The position numbers and the translations under genes are program-made. DNA of 64,000 bases. Source: Shewanella sediminis HAW-EB3. GTDB lineage: Bacteria > Pseudomonadota > Gammaproteobacteria > Enterobacterales > Shewanellaceae. This document shows, piece by piece, positions 1 through 9,437 of the stretch; the stretch's first letter is position 1, and every line of letters starts with the position of its first letter. The notes under the pieces are model-generated. The model made no database searches. It was not told where the DNA came from and worked only from the letters and a program-made list of their open reading frames with translations. The stretch lies in contig NC_009831.1 in assembly GCF_000018025.1 (NCBI RefSeq), positions 992,001 to 1,056,000 on the forward strand, in the 5' to 3' direction.

Positions 1-497
1 AGGAGGTTGAGCTGGTTCAAGGAACCCATCTCCTACTCGATATCTCTCCGCCCGATGGGATTTTGTACTTAGAGTCATGTTTCGATGAAAGGGTTGTGTT
101 TGTTATGCCATGGAAGGGAAAGACCTTACTGGGAACAACAGAAACAAGCATTGAGTGCTTAGTTCATCAACCTGAGCCAACTCGTGAAGAGCAATTCTAC
201 CTGCTGGGTATCTATCGGCATTATTTTCCCGGTTCAGGCAGTGTGGAAAAACTTGAGGCGCTGATTGTCGAGACTTTCTGTGGTGTAAGAGTCTTACCCA
301 AACACAGTGGTAGTGCATTTGAGAGTCCGAGAGAAATATTGCAATTACAGCGCATCTCCCACCCAAGAATATTGAGCCTTTATGGCGGAAAGCTAACGAC
401 ATTCAGAGCAACCTCGAAAGAGGTGGTTACCTGGGTTGAAAGGCTTTTAGGAAAGAGAGTCCTTCTCGATAATGTAGATAAAATGCCACTGTATTAA
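1..497 (+). CDS. GlpD-like FAD-dependent glycerol-3-phosphate dehydrogenase, C-terminal part (5' end cut)
   Basis: The reading frame is open from base 3 and has no start in the window, so this is the 3' part of a gene. The motifs VVFVMPWKGKTLLGTTE and LSLYGGKLTTFRATSKEV match the substrate-side segment and the FAD-contacting C-terminal end of the catalytic domain in GlpD/DAO-family glycerol-3-phosphate dehydrogenases. These oxidise glycerol-3-phosphate to dihydroxyacetone phosphate and pass electrons to quinone at the inner membrane. The protein stops about 35 residues after the GGKLTT motif, so it lacks the extra C-terminal helical domain of E. coli GlpD. It is therefore a short family member or a related DAO oxidase. 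No neighbouring glp genes are visible, so the exact substrate stays open. Confidence 0.75.
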   Translation, partial: EVELVQGTHLLLDISPPDGILYLESCFDERVVFVMPWKGKTLLGTTETSIECLVHQPEPTREEQFYLLGIYRHYFPGSGSVEKLEALIVETFCGVRVLPKHSGSAFESPREILQLQRISHPRILSLYGGKLTTFRATSKEVVTWVERLLGKRVLLDNVDKMPLY

Positions 498-640
498 TTC
501 GTACAGCTCTGGTTTCTTTCGAATCCTCATTCTTAAGACTGAATATCTTTGCTTAAAACATAACCAAATGTACATATCATCTATACTTTATTCACTATGG
601 GTATTTATTACAAAAAAGTTCATGTGGGGAGAGTATAGAG

Positions 641-2305
641 ATGCTAAACATGAGTTTGAAAAATAAACTGTTGTTATTCGCACTGCTTCCTTTGGTGTTA
701 GTCTTTACCTGTTTGATGGCCCTCTCTTACCAGATTGAGTCGAGTAATTTAGAGCAAGATATTGTCTCTTTCAGAGAAAAGTTGCTTGAGAGTCGTCAGC
801 ACCAGCTTCAAGAGGAGGTTGAGATAGCCGTCCAAATCGTGGCTTACCAACTATCCCTGGGTGAGAGAGGAGATCCGAAAGCTGCACTGCGTAAAGTTCG
901 TTTCGGTAAGTCGGGCTATTTCTTCATCTATGATGAGCAGGGGATCAACATCTTTCACGGTGCAACGCCTGAGAAAGAGGGGATGAATAATATTGGGATG
1001 ACAGATCCCAATGGCAAGAAAGTCATAGTCGGTCTGCTGGATGCCGCCAGAAGTGGCGATGGCATTTTCCACTATCACCATAAAAAACCCGGTGTAACCG
1101 AGTTGGTGCCTAAGGTGAGTTATGCCGCGATGATCCCCAATACTAACTGGATGATAGGTACCGGGGCTTATATGGATGATATCGAAGCGGAGATCTCCGG
1201 TTTCCAACAAACGCTCACCGAACATATGAAGAGTAAAGCGATAACCATACTGGTTATTACCTTGGTTTTAGGTTTGCTGACAGTAGTGGGCGTGCTTATT
1301 GCGGCGCAACGTATGGTACACCCCATAAGAAATATGGTGACCAATTTAGAAGATATTGCCAAAGGGGAAGGAGATCTTACTAAGCGACTCGATATTGAGG
1401 GGCGTGATGAGATTGCGCAGCTTGGCCGGGCATTTAACCTGTTTGTCGACAAGCTGCAGGGGATCATCAGGGATGTCGCCAATGTCACCCTAGAGGTCAA
1501 GAGTGGCGCAGATGATATTAATACACAGACACAGGTGATGGCTGAGCAGTTGGCTAACCATAACAATGAGACTGATCAGGTGGTCACTGCTATCACCGAG
1601 ATGTCAGCGACCGCGAGTGAGGTAGCACAAAATACTTCTCAAGTGGCTGAAGCAACACTCGCCGCAACCGGAGATGTGACCACGGCTCAGGACTGTGTTG
1701 ATACTTCATTAACCGAAGTATCGTCACTAATGGCTGAAATAGACACGGCTGCCGAGCATATTAACTCCCTGCGTGAACAATCTCAGAAAATTAATAGTGT
1801 TTTAACCGTGATTGGTGGTATTGCCGAGCAAACTAATCTATTGGCGTTAAATGCAGCCATAGAGGCGGCGAGAGCCGGTGAGCAGGGGCGAGGTTTTGCC
1901 GTGGTTGCCGATGAAGTTCGCAGCCTGGCCAGCAGGACTCAGGCCAGCACATTAGAGATTAATGAGATGCTTAGTGAACTTCACAACCTTGTCTCACAAG
2001 CTGTGAGTACCATGGATGCGAGTCAGCAGAGTTGTTTGCGTTCGGTTGAGTCATCAAGAGCCATCTCTGAGAGTTTGGGTGCGGTGACATCGGCCGTGAC
2101 GTCGATAAATGATATGAGTACGCAGATCGCTACCGCAGCAACGGAGCAAAGTTCAGTGACCGAGGAGATTAATCGTAACGTCTTTGCGATTCAGGATATC
2201 GTCAATGAGTTGATGAGTTCGAGTCAGAGTACCTCTGGTGTGAGTCAGAAGCTGGCGCAGGAGGGAGATAACCTGGGCGATCTGGTCGGGCAGTTTAAGG
2301 TGTAG
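641..2305 (+). CDS. Methyl-accepting chemotaxis protein with single-Cache sensor domain
   Basis: A 554-residue chemoreceptor. It has an N-terminal TM helix (about residues 8-28) and a periplasmic domain carrying the sCache_2 signature ([20 protein letters not shown], then an N-W-M-I-G-T-G-Y segment near residue 175). A second TM helix (about 198-222), a HAMP linker (about 223-277) and a cytoplasmic coiled-coil signalling domain follow. The highly conserved hairpin tip is intact near residues 395-430 ([19 protein letters not shown], then [12 protein letters not shown]). No C-terminal NWETF-like pentapeptide is present. Such receptors control CheA through CheW; Cache domains of this class often bind small carboxylates, but the ligand cannot be read here. 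The gene stands alone and ends in a strong terminator. An ATG 9 bases inside the called start is a possible alternative. Confidence 0.93.
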   Translation: MLNMSLKNKLLLFALLPLVLVFTCLMALSYQIESSNLEQDIVSFREKLLESRQHQLQEEVEIAVQIVAYQLSLGERGDPKAALRKVRFGKSGYFFIYDEQGINIFHGATPEKEGMNNIGMTDPNGKKVIVGLLDAARSGDGIFHYHHKKPGVTELVPKVSYAAMIPNTNWMIGTGAYMDDIEAEISGFQQTLTEHMKSKAITILVITLVLGLLTVVGVLIAAQRMVHPIRNMVTNLEDIAKGEGDLTKRLDIEGRDEIAQLGRAFNLFVDKLQGIIRDVANVTLEVKSGADDINTQTQVMAEQLANHNNETDQVVTAITEMSATASEVAQNTSQVAEATLAATGDVTTAQDCVDTSLTEVSSLMAEIDTAAEHINSLREQSQKINSVLTVIGGIAEQTNLLALNAAIEAARAGEQGRGFAVVADEVRSLASRTQASTLEINEMLSELHNLVSQAVSTMDASQQSCLRSVESSRAISESLGAVTSAVTSINDMSTQIATAATEQSSVTEEINRNVFAIQDIVNELMSSSQSTSGVSQKLAQEGDNLGDLVGQFKV

Positions 2306-2330
2306 TCGTTAAGCTTTGTGACAAAAAAAT

Positions 2331-2355
2331 GGGAAGCGATTAGCTTCCCTTTTTT
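2331..2355. terminator. Bidirectional intrinsic terminator between the chemoreceptor and the formate dehydrogenase gene
   Basis: A perfect 7-bp stem (GGGAAGC / GCTTCCC) with loop GATTA is followed by T6 on the plus strand and preceded by A7. The A-run gives a T-run on the minus strand. It lies between two convergent genes and can serve both. Confidence 0.85.
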
Positions 2356-2386
2356 GCTGATGGTTTATGTCACGCTCTGAAATGCG

Positions 2387-5300
2387 TTACCCCATTGCCG
2401 GTTCAAGCTTTTCCGCTTTGATGGCACAGATCTTAAACGAGGGGATCTTTGCGATAGGATCGAGTGCATTGATGGTCAGTTTATTGGCTGCCGCTTCTGC
2501 AAAGTGGAAGGGTAAAAACAACACTCCCGCTTGGGCTCGTTTAGTCACAAAGGCCGCGATTTCAATCTCCCCACGGCGAGATGAGATCGTTAGCATATCG
2601 CCATTATTAATCCCTAATATCTCAGCGTCATAGACAGATATCATCACCTTTGGTGCACCAAGCTCATCCAGTCCCGCCGTCTTTCGAGTGAGGGTTCCGG
2701 TGTGAAATTGCTCGAGTAAGCGGCCGGTTGAAAGGATAAGCGGATATTCGCTACACGGCATCTCCGGGGGAAGCGTATGGCTTACAGGCCTCATTTGTGC
2801 CCGGCCACGGGTGAATTGGCTGGTATGCAGTACAGGAGTGCCTGGATGGTTCTGCGTCGGGCAGGGCCATTGAACTCCCTTGATGCCATGTTCAGTGTTA
2901 ATGTCGACTGAGTCCCAACTAATCCCCCGGTATTGAGGGGTAACCTGAGTTATCTCATGCCATATCGCTTTCTCATCTTCATAGTGCCAGTCGGCGCCTA
3001 AACGGTTGGCAACTTGTTGTACTATCTGCCAGTCGTCCATAGCAATTCCCGGAGCTTTTACTGCTACTTGCAGTTGCTGTACCCGGCGCTCGGTATTGGT
3101 GAAGTGTCCTGTTTTTTCTGCGAACGTCAGGGCCGGGAGTACCACATCGGCAAGCTCGGCGGTCTCAGTCAGAAAGATATCTTGCACAATCATAAACTCT
3201 ACAGCCTGCAAAGCTTCGAGTACATGAGTCTGATCGGGATCGCTCAGTACCGGGTTCTCACCCATAATGTAGAGTGCTCTCAGATCTCCCTTGAGAATTG
3301 AAAGCATCATCTCAGTTGCTGCTATGCCCTCCCGGTTGGGGAGTTCCTGATTGTTCCAGGCTTGTCTGAATTGACGCTGCACCAGAGGATCATCGACTCT
3401 TTGATAACCGCTGAAATAATTCGGTAGCGCGCCCATGTCACATGCTCCCTGAACATTACTCTGACCTCGCAGTGGGTTAATGCCTGCGCCACGAACACCT
3501 ATGTTCCCGCAGAGCAACTGCAGATTGGAAATTGCGGTGACATTGTCATGGCCTGAAGTATGCTGGGTGATCCCCATGGCGTAATAGACCGCCGTCTTCT
3601 CTGCAGTTCCTATCATCTGTGCGATAGCGACAATATCTGCTGCATCAACGCCGGTAATAAGTTCTGCATTGCCTAGGTTATAGTCTGGCTTCATCACCTC
3701 GTCGTAAAGGGCGCTAAATCCATCGACTCTGTCCTGAATATAGGCCTGATCGTGCCAGTTATTGGTAATGATCTGCTGCATGATAGCATTGAGCAGCATG
3801 ATGTCAGTGCCGGGTCTCTGTTTGACGTAGAGGCGAGCGTGATCGGCAATATCTACTCGCTTGGGATCGGCAACGATTAGTCTGGCACCATGGTCACGAA
3901 TAGCCGTCTTAATCCGTGAGGCGATGATTGGATGGGCGTTGCTGGTATCGGAGCCTAATATGAAGATCAGATCGGACTCTTTAATGCCCGGAATATCATT
4001 GCTCATGGCTCCGCTGCCTAAGCTGTCATAGAGGGCGGTAACGGTCGATGCATGACACAATCTGGCACAGTGGTCGATATTATTCGTGCCGATAACGCTT
4101 CTGAATAGCTTTTGAAATAGATAGTTATCTTCATTTGTCGCTTTGGCCGAGGCGAGTCCGGCCAGCGCATTACCGCCATGTTTTTCGATAATGGGACTGA
4201 GTTTACTGCCGATATAATCGAAAGCTTCACTCCAGGAAGCTCGAACCAGCTTTCCCTCTTTTCGAATGAGCGGATGAGTCAGCCTCTGTTCACTGGAGAT
4301 AAAGTCAAAACCGAAGCGGCCCTTGACACATAACATCCCCTCATTGACGACTGAGCGGGTATCGCCGGTGATCCGCTTAATTTTATTTTCGGTTTCATCG
4401 ACATGCATATTAAGCCTGCAACCTATACCGCAGTAGGTACAGATGGTCGATACCTGCTTCAGCTCAATCCTTACTCCCTGAGTTTTATCCCGCGCATCGA
4501 CCAGGGCTCCAGTTGGGCAGACTTGAACGCAGCTACCACACTGCACACAATCACTGTCATTCATCGAAGCGCTAAAGCCTGCACGAGGGGCGCGTTTACA
4601 CTGTTGGACTGCAATTTCGGTTGGCAGAGCCTGATAGTTATCGGGCGCAAAGCTGATGGCATTATGGCCATCCTGACCCTGACAAACTTCCACACAGGCA
4701 CCACAGCTGATGCAGCGGTTAGCATCGAAGGTAATGAAAGGGCTGCTGGTATCGATACTGAATTGTCTCGGTGCGTCCGCCGGTTCACTATTGGTGAGGG
4801 AGGTGGAATCAACCTTGTATTCGGTCGCATAGTCGCGCAGCTTACAGTCGGTATTGGCCTGGCATGCACACTCAAGACATCGGGCTGCCTCTTGCATCGC
4901 CTGATCGGGCTCGAAGCCGAGTTCAATTTCATTGAAATTAAAGCTTCTCTCTTGCAGGCCGAGCTCTAACATCTTGGCCTTAGGTCGTTGCTTTATATCA
5001 GGATAAAGTGCCGACGACAACTCAGTGTTGTCACCGGATTTAGTGGCATTGAACTGCTTCGGGCTAAGCTCACAGGCCAGACCTTGTGTCAGCAACTTTT
5101 CGATAGCCTGAGCGGCTTTTCTGCCGTCGGCCACCGCTGCGACGGCCGTAGCCGGTCCCGTTCTGGAATCACCTAATACAAAGAGTTTATCGATGCCTGA
5201 TGACAGGCCCGCCGACATAGTATGATCGCAACCTTCGAATGTATTCCAGCGGGTAAGAGCCAGCTTCCCTGTGGTGAGCTGACTTTCCGGGTGTTTAAGA

Positions 5301-6709
5301 AACTCCATATCCGGCATCTGTGAAACGGCTGGAATAACGGTATCGAAGGCTTGGGTAAAATGCTCTCCGGTAGCGATGGGAGCCCTTCTTCCTGTCGCAT
5401 CGGGTTCCCCTAATGCCATTTTTTCCAGGGTGACACTCTCTACTCTTCCATGGAGATCACTGTGATTCTCTATGGGGTTTGTCAGGAAATGGAAATTAAT
5501 CCCTTCGTGTTCGGCTTCCTCGATCTCAAAAGGCTCGGCAGGCATCTCGTCACGGGTGCGACGATAGATGAGGGTCACATCGGCTCCGTCACGCTTTGCG
5601 GTTCGCGCGCAATCTATGGCGGTGTTTCCCCCTCCGATCACGGCCACCTTATCTCCTGTCCTGTAGCGCTTTTCTGTGCAGTGATCTTTTAGATAGTCGA
5701 CACCTAAGTAACAACCTTCAAGATCGATACCCGGATAGTTCATCGGTACTGCTTTTTGTGCGCCTATGGCTAAGCATACTGCATCGAAATCATCGACAAG
5801 CTGCTTAAGGTGGATCTGCTCACCCAGCCTGATGTTAGTCTGGATGTTTAAACCGTTTTTACACAGCAGGTCGATCTCTTTATCGAGTATCGCCTTAGGG
5901 AGACGGTATTCAGGAATTCCGTAGCGTAACCAGCCGCCGGCTTTTGGCATTGACTCATAGATGGTGACATCGTGTCCCGAATTGGACAGATAATATCCGG
6001 CCGTTATACCTGCGGGTCCACTGCCTATAATGGCGACTTTTTTCCCTGTTGCCGGAGACTTAGGTGGCACATAGCTCTCGCTGTCTTCGATATCCAGGTC
6101 TGCAGCATGTCGCTTGAGCTGTCTTATTGCTACAGGCTCATCAACCAGGCCTCGTCTGCACTCGGTTTCACAAAATGCGGGGCATACTCTGCCGATAGAC
6201 AGAGGGAGTGGCAGGGTCTGCTTAATCACCTTTACGGCTTCTTTATGGTTGCCTTGTGCGATATGAAACAGGTATGACTGTACATCGACGCCTGCCGGGC
6301 AGGCTTGTTGGCAGGGGGCCTCACAGTCTGCAAAGTGGTCACTTAATATTTCTGTCAACGAGGCTTGTCGCTGCTGGCTAAGGTAGGCCGATTGAGTGAC
6401 AACTTCAATCTGAGTTTCGCTGCCTGCGCTCATGTCGGTTGCGGCACTGGCACAAAGCTCACCCAATGTCGTTTCACAGGACCTTACGGTTGAGGGATTG
6501 GCCTCCTCCTCTGTAGTCGTCTCTTGAGAATGGATCTCAACTACACAGAGGTTGCAGTGGCTTTTCTCTTCACTGCCACTCTTGTGTTTACCCGTGCCTG
6601 GCCGCTCGCAAAGACTGGGGATCGCTATCCCCGCATCTCTTGCTATGTCAATCAGGAGTTCTTCGGGATGAGCCGATAGCAAGGTACCATCGATTTTCAG
6701 CTTTTTCAT
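2387..6709 (-). CDS. Formate dehydrogenase-type molybdopterin oxidoreductase fused to a GltD-like NAD(P)H/FAD module
   Basis: A 1440-residue cytoplasmic multidomain redox enzyme with no signal peptide. It has an N-terminal [2Fe-2S]-like segment with Cys clusters. Next comes a Fer4_20/GltD-like module (CEAPCQQACPAGVD, then GSGPAGITAGYYL for FAD and GGGNTAIDCART for NAD(P)), residues about 125-560. Two ferredoxin-type [4Fe-4S] motifs follow (CISCGACVEVC and CVQCGSCVQVCP, about 665-735). A complete MopB catalytic unit begins with CTYCGIGC near residue 760. The active-site motif is DHCARLCHAS near residue 885, so the metal ligand is Cys, not selenocysteine. The C-terminal molybdopterin-dinucleotide domain is present. 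The family assignment suggests NAD(P)-linked formate oxidation or CO2 reduction, with the flavin module replacing separate diaphorase subunits. It is monocistronic here, with no fdhD or chaperone gene adjacent. Confidence 0.85.
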   Translation of the reverse strand: MKKLKIDGTLLSAHPEELLIDIARDAGIAIPSLCERPGTGKHKSGSEEKSHCNLCVVEIHSQETTTEEEANPSTVRSCETTLGELCASAATDMSAGSETQIEVVTQSAYLSQQRQASLTEILSDHFADCEAPCQQACPAGVDVQSYLFHIAQGNHKEAVKVIKQTLPLPLSIGRVCPAFCETECRRGLVDEPVAIRQLKRHAADLDIEDSESYVPPKSPATGKKVAIIGSGPAGITAGYYLSNSGHDVTIYESMPKAGGWLRYGIPEYRLPKAILDKEIDLLCKNGLNIQTNIRLGEQIHLKQLVDDFDAVCLAIGAQKAVPMNYPGIDLEGCYLGVDYLKDHCTEKRYRTGDKVAVIGGGNTAIDCARTAKRDGADVTLIYRRTRDEMPAEPFEIEEAEHEGINFHFLTNPIENHSDLHGRVESVTLEKMALGEPDATGRRAPIATGEHFTQAFDTVIPAVSQMPDMEFLKHPESQLTTGKLALTRWNTFEGCDHTMSAGLSSGIDKLFVLGDSRTGPATAVAAVADGRKAAQAIEKLLTQGLACELSPKQFNATKSGDNTELSSALYPDIKQRPKAKMLELGLQERSFNFNEIELGFEPDQAMQEAARCLECACQANTDCKLRDYATEYKVDSTSLTNSEPADAPRQFSIDTSSPFITFDANRCISCGACVEVCQGQDGHNAISFAPDNYQALPTEIAVQQCKRAPRAGFSASMNDSDCVQCGSCVQVCPTGALVDARDKTQGVRIELKQVSTICTYCGIGCRLNMHVDETENKIKRITGDTRSVVNEGMLCVKGRFGFDFISSEQRLTHPLIRKEGKLVRASWSEAFDYIGSKLSPIIEKHGGNALAGLASAKATNEDNYLFQKLFRSVIGTNNIDHCARLCHASTVTALYDSLGSGAMSNDIPGIKESDLIFILGSDTSNAHPIIASRIKTAIRDHGARLIVADPKRVDIADHARLYVKQRPGTDIMLLNAIMQQIITNNWHDQAYIQDRVDGFSALYDEVMKPDYNLGNAELITGVDAADIVAIAQMIGTAEKTAVYYAMGITQHTSGHDNVTAISNLQLLCGNIGVRGAGINPLRGQSNVQGACDMGALPNYFSGYQRVDDPLVQRQFRQAWNNQELPNREGIAATEMMLSILKGDLRALYIMGENPVLSDPDQTHVLEALQAVEFMIVQDIFLTETAELADVVLPALTFAEKTGHFTNTERRVQQLQVAVKAPGIAMDDWQIVQQVANRLGADWHYEDEKAIWHEITQVTPQYRGISWDSVDINTEHGIKGVQWPCPTQNHPGTPVLHTSQFTRGRAQMRPVSHTLPPEMPCSEYPLILSTGRLLEQFHTGTLTRKTAGLDELGAPKVMISVYDAEILGINNGDMLTISSRRGEIEIAAFVTKRAQAGVLFLPFHFAEAAANKLTINALDPIAKIPSFKICAIKAEKLEPAMG

Positions 6710-7064
6710 CGTATCAGCCTTCGTTATTCATTAGCTATCAGGAGCAAGTTTCTTAGTTGGCATTTCTTTGTTGGTACAATGAGGTCTCTTTATGTGTAGG
6801 GAGGGAGTGCTCTGCAAAGCGCGAGCGATAAAGAGGTCATTTTTAATTCCAATGAGTATAACCATGGCTCATTGTGGATCAGGTCTAAGCAGTATTATCA
6901 AATACTAATTTTGCAAAGACCTTCACAAAGTGTGTGTAGATTGCGGGGTTTGGTCGAGTGTCTCGATTCGCAATGTGATCCAGATCTTGGGAGGGCGGCA
7001 GCGAAGGCTTAGCCAGGAGTCATGAGCAGAGAGTACAATCCAAGGCCAGAATCTGGTTCCCTCT
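6710..7064. other. Intergenic region upstream of the formate dehydrogenase gene
   Basis: About 355 bases hold the promoter region of the leftward dehydrogenase gene and the 3' side of the leftward channel gene. An AAGG about 8 bases before the dehydrogenase ATG is a plausible ribosome-binding site. I see no convincing hairpin, operator palindrome, small ORF or RNA gene. Confidence 0.5.
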
Positions 7065-8048
7065 TTATCTTGTCATCTTTTTCACAAATACCACCACGAA
7101 CAGGGCGATGGTGAAACTGCCGGTAAATGCTTCTATCGCTGCAATGGCTCGGGAGAATCCGATAGGGGTAAAGTCACCGTATCCCAGAGTCGTAAAGGTC
7201 ACCACCGAGTAGTAAATACAGTTGAAAAACAGGTATAAATTGCTGGCAAAGTCATTGCTCAGTTGGAATACATGTATCTTGCCGTCGTAACTCAAGCCGG
7301 TAAAAAGATAGAAAATAGCGCAGACAATAATCAGGCCCATTGAAAACCCAATCACCCGTAACGGTGCTTCACCATAACCACAGAACAGATCGATCATTTT
7401 TGAGATAATTCGGTGGAAGCTATATTTGGGCATTTGATGGCGGCGCATGGTGAGCTCTTTGCGGATATAGTCACCCGACATTGCAAACAGCCCCTCGCGA
7501 TCGGCGGCTTTACGAAGGTCGCGATAGATCTCTTCTGCCTGCTCAAAATAATCTCTGGCTATCTCTTTTTCACCCACACGTACGGCTTCCAAGGCTAACG
7601 TTTCTTGTTTTAATTTTGTCCCGGTGGTGATGTTCTCAATCTTGGCGCCATTCCACTTGATACCCAATAGATTAGTCCCTACTAAGTTTGCGCAGTGAAC
7701 ATTCGAGTCTCTGAGATCCGCCTTCATTAAACTGGCTTTATGAAGATTGAGGTTGAATAGATGTGCACCTTGAAGGTCGGCACGATATAACTCTGCGTGA
7801 GTCATATCGAAACCTACTTTTTGATGATGCCTAACCAGATCTATGCCGGGCAGTTTGGCACGTTTAAGTGCCAAGCCCCTGAGCATGCCGCCATTTCGGG
7901 CGAACAGCTCTAAATTATGGATATCCTCAGGCTTATTTTTAATGATCTTAGGGTCATGCCAATAGCACAATCCAGAGCTTCCTGCGGGTTCTGAGCAGGA
8001 AAAGCCTTCATCTTCGTGATAGCAGCATGTGGGAGTATTTTCGGTCAT
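7065..8048 (-). CDS. Pentapeptide-repeat protein fused to a two-TM potassium-channel domain
   Basis: A 327-residue membrane protein. The N terminus is Cys/His rich (CCYHED, C-x-S, LCYWHD). Residues about 50-130 form pentapeptide repeats of the A(D/N)Lxx type (AELYRADLQGAHLF, ASLMKADL, ANLVGTNL). A charged helical linker follows. The C terminus has two hydrophobic helices around a pore loop with the canonical K+ selectivity filter TTLGYGDFTPIG (near residue 290), as in Ion_trans_2 channels. The quadrilateral beta-helix of pentapeptide repeats presumably serves as a cytoplasmic gating or docking domain. Nothing around it indicates a pathway. The assignment as a K+ channel rests on the intact filter; the ligand or gating signal is unknown. 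Confidence 0.85.
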   Translation of the reverse strand: MTENTPTCCYHEDEGFSCSEPAGSSGLCYWHDPKIIKNKPEDIHNLELFARNGGMLRGLALKRAKLPGIDLVRHHQKVGFDMTHAELYRADLQGAHLFNLNLHKASLMKADLRDSNVHCANLVGTNLLGIKWNGAKIENITTGTKLKQETLALEAVRVGEKEIARDYFEQAEEIYRDLRKAADREGLFAMSGDYIRKELTMRRHQMPKYSFHRIISKMIDLFCGYGEAPLRVIGFSMGLIIVCAIFYLFTGLSYDGKIHVFQLSNDFASNLYLFFNCIYYSVVTFTTLGYGDFTPIGFSRAIAAIEAFTGSFTIALFVVVFVKKMTR

Positions 8049-8268
8049 GTTGGAAGTATAGACAGGAGATTTAAGGTTTGTGCCTTTATTAGCTATTGAT
8101 TAAGGAGGGAATTAGAGAAAAGGTGCTTAGGGAAGCAATTTTAACTGAGTGAAAATAAAGGTTGAAATAACCGCAATTCATCTCCTACATGCTCTGGTCG
8201 AAATGCCTCTATTGAGTTAAAATAGCGGGTTTGCAGTCTCTGCCCAACTTATTTTAAGTAGAAGAGTT

Positions 8269-9367
8269 ATGTTTGAAGTAAATCCGGTTAAATTTAAAAT
8301 CAAAGACCTTGCCGAGCGCACCCTTCTACTCCGGAGGTATCTTTGACTACGATGCTAAGAAAGAGCGTCTGGAAGAAGTTTGTGCGGAATTAGAGAGTGC
8401 TGAAGTATGGAGCAATCCGGAAAATGCCCAGGCTTTAGGTAAAGAGCGTTCCTCTTTAGAGGTCATTGTTAAGACTATCGATGACATGGACTCGGGTCTG
8501 GAAGATGTTCAGGACTTAGTTGAGCTTGCAGTCGAAGAGGATGATGAAGAGACCTTCGATGATGCCAGTACAGAACTCGACGGTCTGGAGAAACGACTCG
8601 AAGAACTCGAATTTCGTCGTATGTTTTCCGGTCCTCATGATGTTGCAGATTGTTATCTGGATATTCAATCCGGCTCGGGTGGCACAGAGGCTCAGGATTG
8701 GGCCAATATGGTGCTACGTATGTTCCTTCGTTGGGGCGATGCCCATGACTATAAGCCTGAACTGATTGAAGTTACCGATGGCGATGTGGCCGGTATTAAA
8801 GGTGCAACCATCAAGTTTACCGGTGAATATGCCTTCGGTTCTTTGAGAACGGAAACCGGGGTACACCGCTTAGTGCGAAAGTCACCATTTGACTCTTCGG
8901 GTAAGCGTCATACCTCTTTCTGTTCAGTATTTGTCTATCCGGAAATTGATGATTCGATTGAGATCGATATTAACCCGTCAGATCTGAGAATAGATACTTA
9001 CCGTGCTTCGGGTGCTGGTGGACAGCACGTCAACAAAACAGAATCGGCGATTCGCATTACTCACGTACCGACGAATACCGTGGTTCAATGCCAGAATGAC
9101 CGTTCGCAGCATAAGAACCGTGATGCTGCCATGAAACAGCTTAAAGCCAAGTTGTATGAGTTAGAGATGCTCAAACAAAATGCCGACAAACAAGCTGCCG
9201 AAGATTCTAAGTCTGATATCGGTTGGGGCAGCCAGATCCGCTCATACGTACTCGATGATGCACGTATTAAAGATCTGCGTACCGGCGTAGAGAGCCGTAA
9301 TACCCAAAGTGTCCTCGATGGCGATTTGGATAAGTTTATCGAAGCCAGCCTGAAATCTGGCTTATAA
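8269..9367 (+). CDS. prfB: Peptide chain release factor 2, made by programmed +1 frameshift
   Basis: RF2 reads UAA and UGA stop codons. The true start is ATG at 8269. Twenty-five codons are read in frame 0 and meet an in-frame TGA at 8344-8346. A +1 shift at CTT-TGA-C moves into the long frame ending at 9367, giving 365 residues, the length of E. coli RF2. The stop-recognition tripeptide SPF ([12 protein letters not shown]) and the peptidyl-hydrolysis GGQ motif ([14 protein letters not shown]) are intact. Low RF2 favours frameshifting, so the gene autoregulates. It is followed after 70 bases by lysS, a common gammaproteobacterial order. No recJ is seen upstream. An annotation starting at 8309 would be wrong at the N terminus. 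Confidence 0.97.
8333..8347 (+). promoter_or_regulatory. prfB: prfB +1 frameshift site
   Basis: An internal Shine-Dalgarno-like GGAGG (8333-8337) sits three bases before the slippery CTT codon (8341-8343). TGA followed by C comes next, the weakest stop context. This is the standard bacterial RF2 recoding arrangement. Confidence 0.95.
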
Positions 9368-9437
9368 GTGATATTTAGCTGAATTAGCTAACTAATTAAT
9401 TTTAACGTGTGATCTGTAACATTTACGAGAGAAGAAG

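Noticed and set aside
4403..4969. 188-codon plus-strand ORF
   Set aside because: It is antisense to the iron-sulfur region of the formate dehydrogenase gene, whose motifs fix the minus strand as coding.
8269..8346. Premature stop or pseudogene in prfB
   Set aside because: The in-frame TGA is the normal programmed frameshift site of release factor 2.
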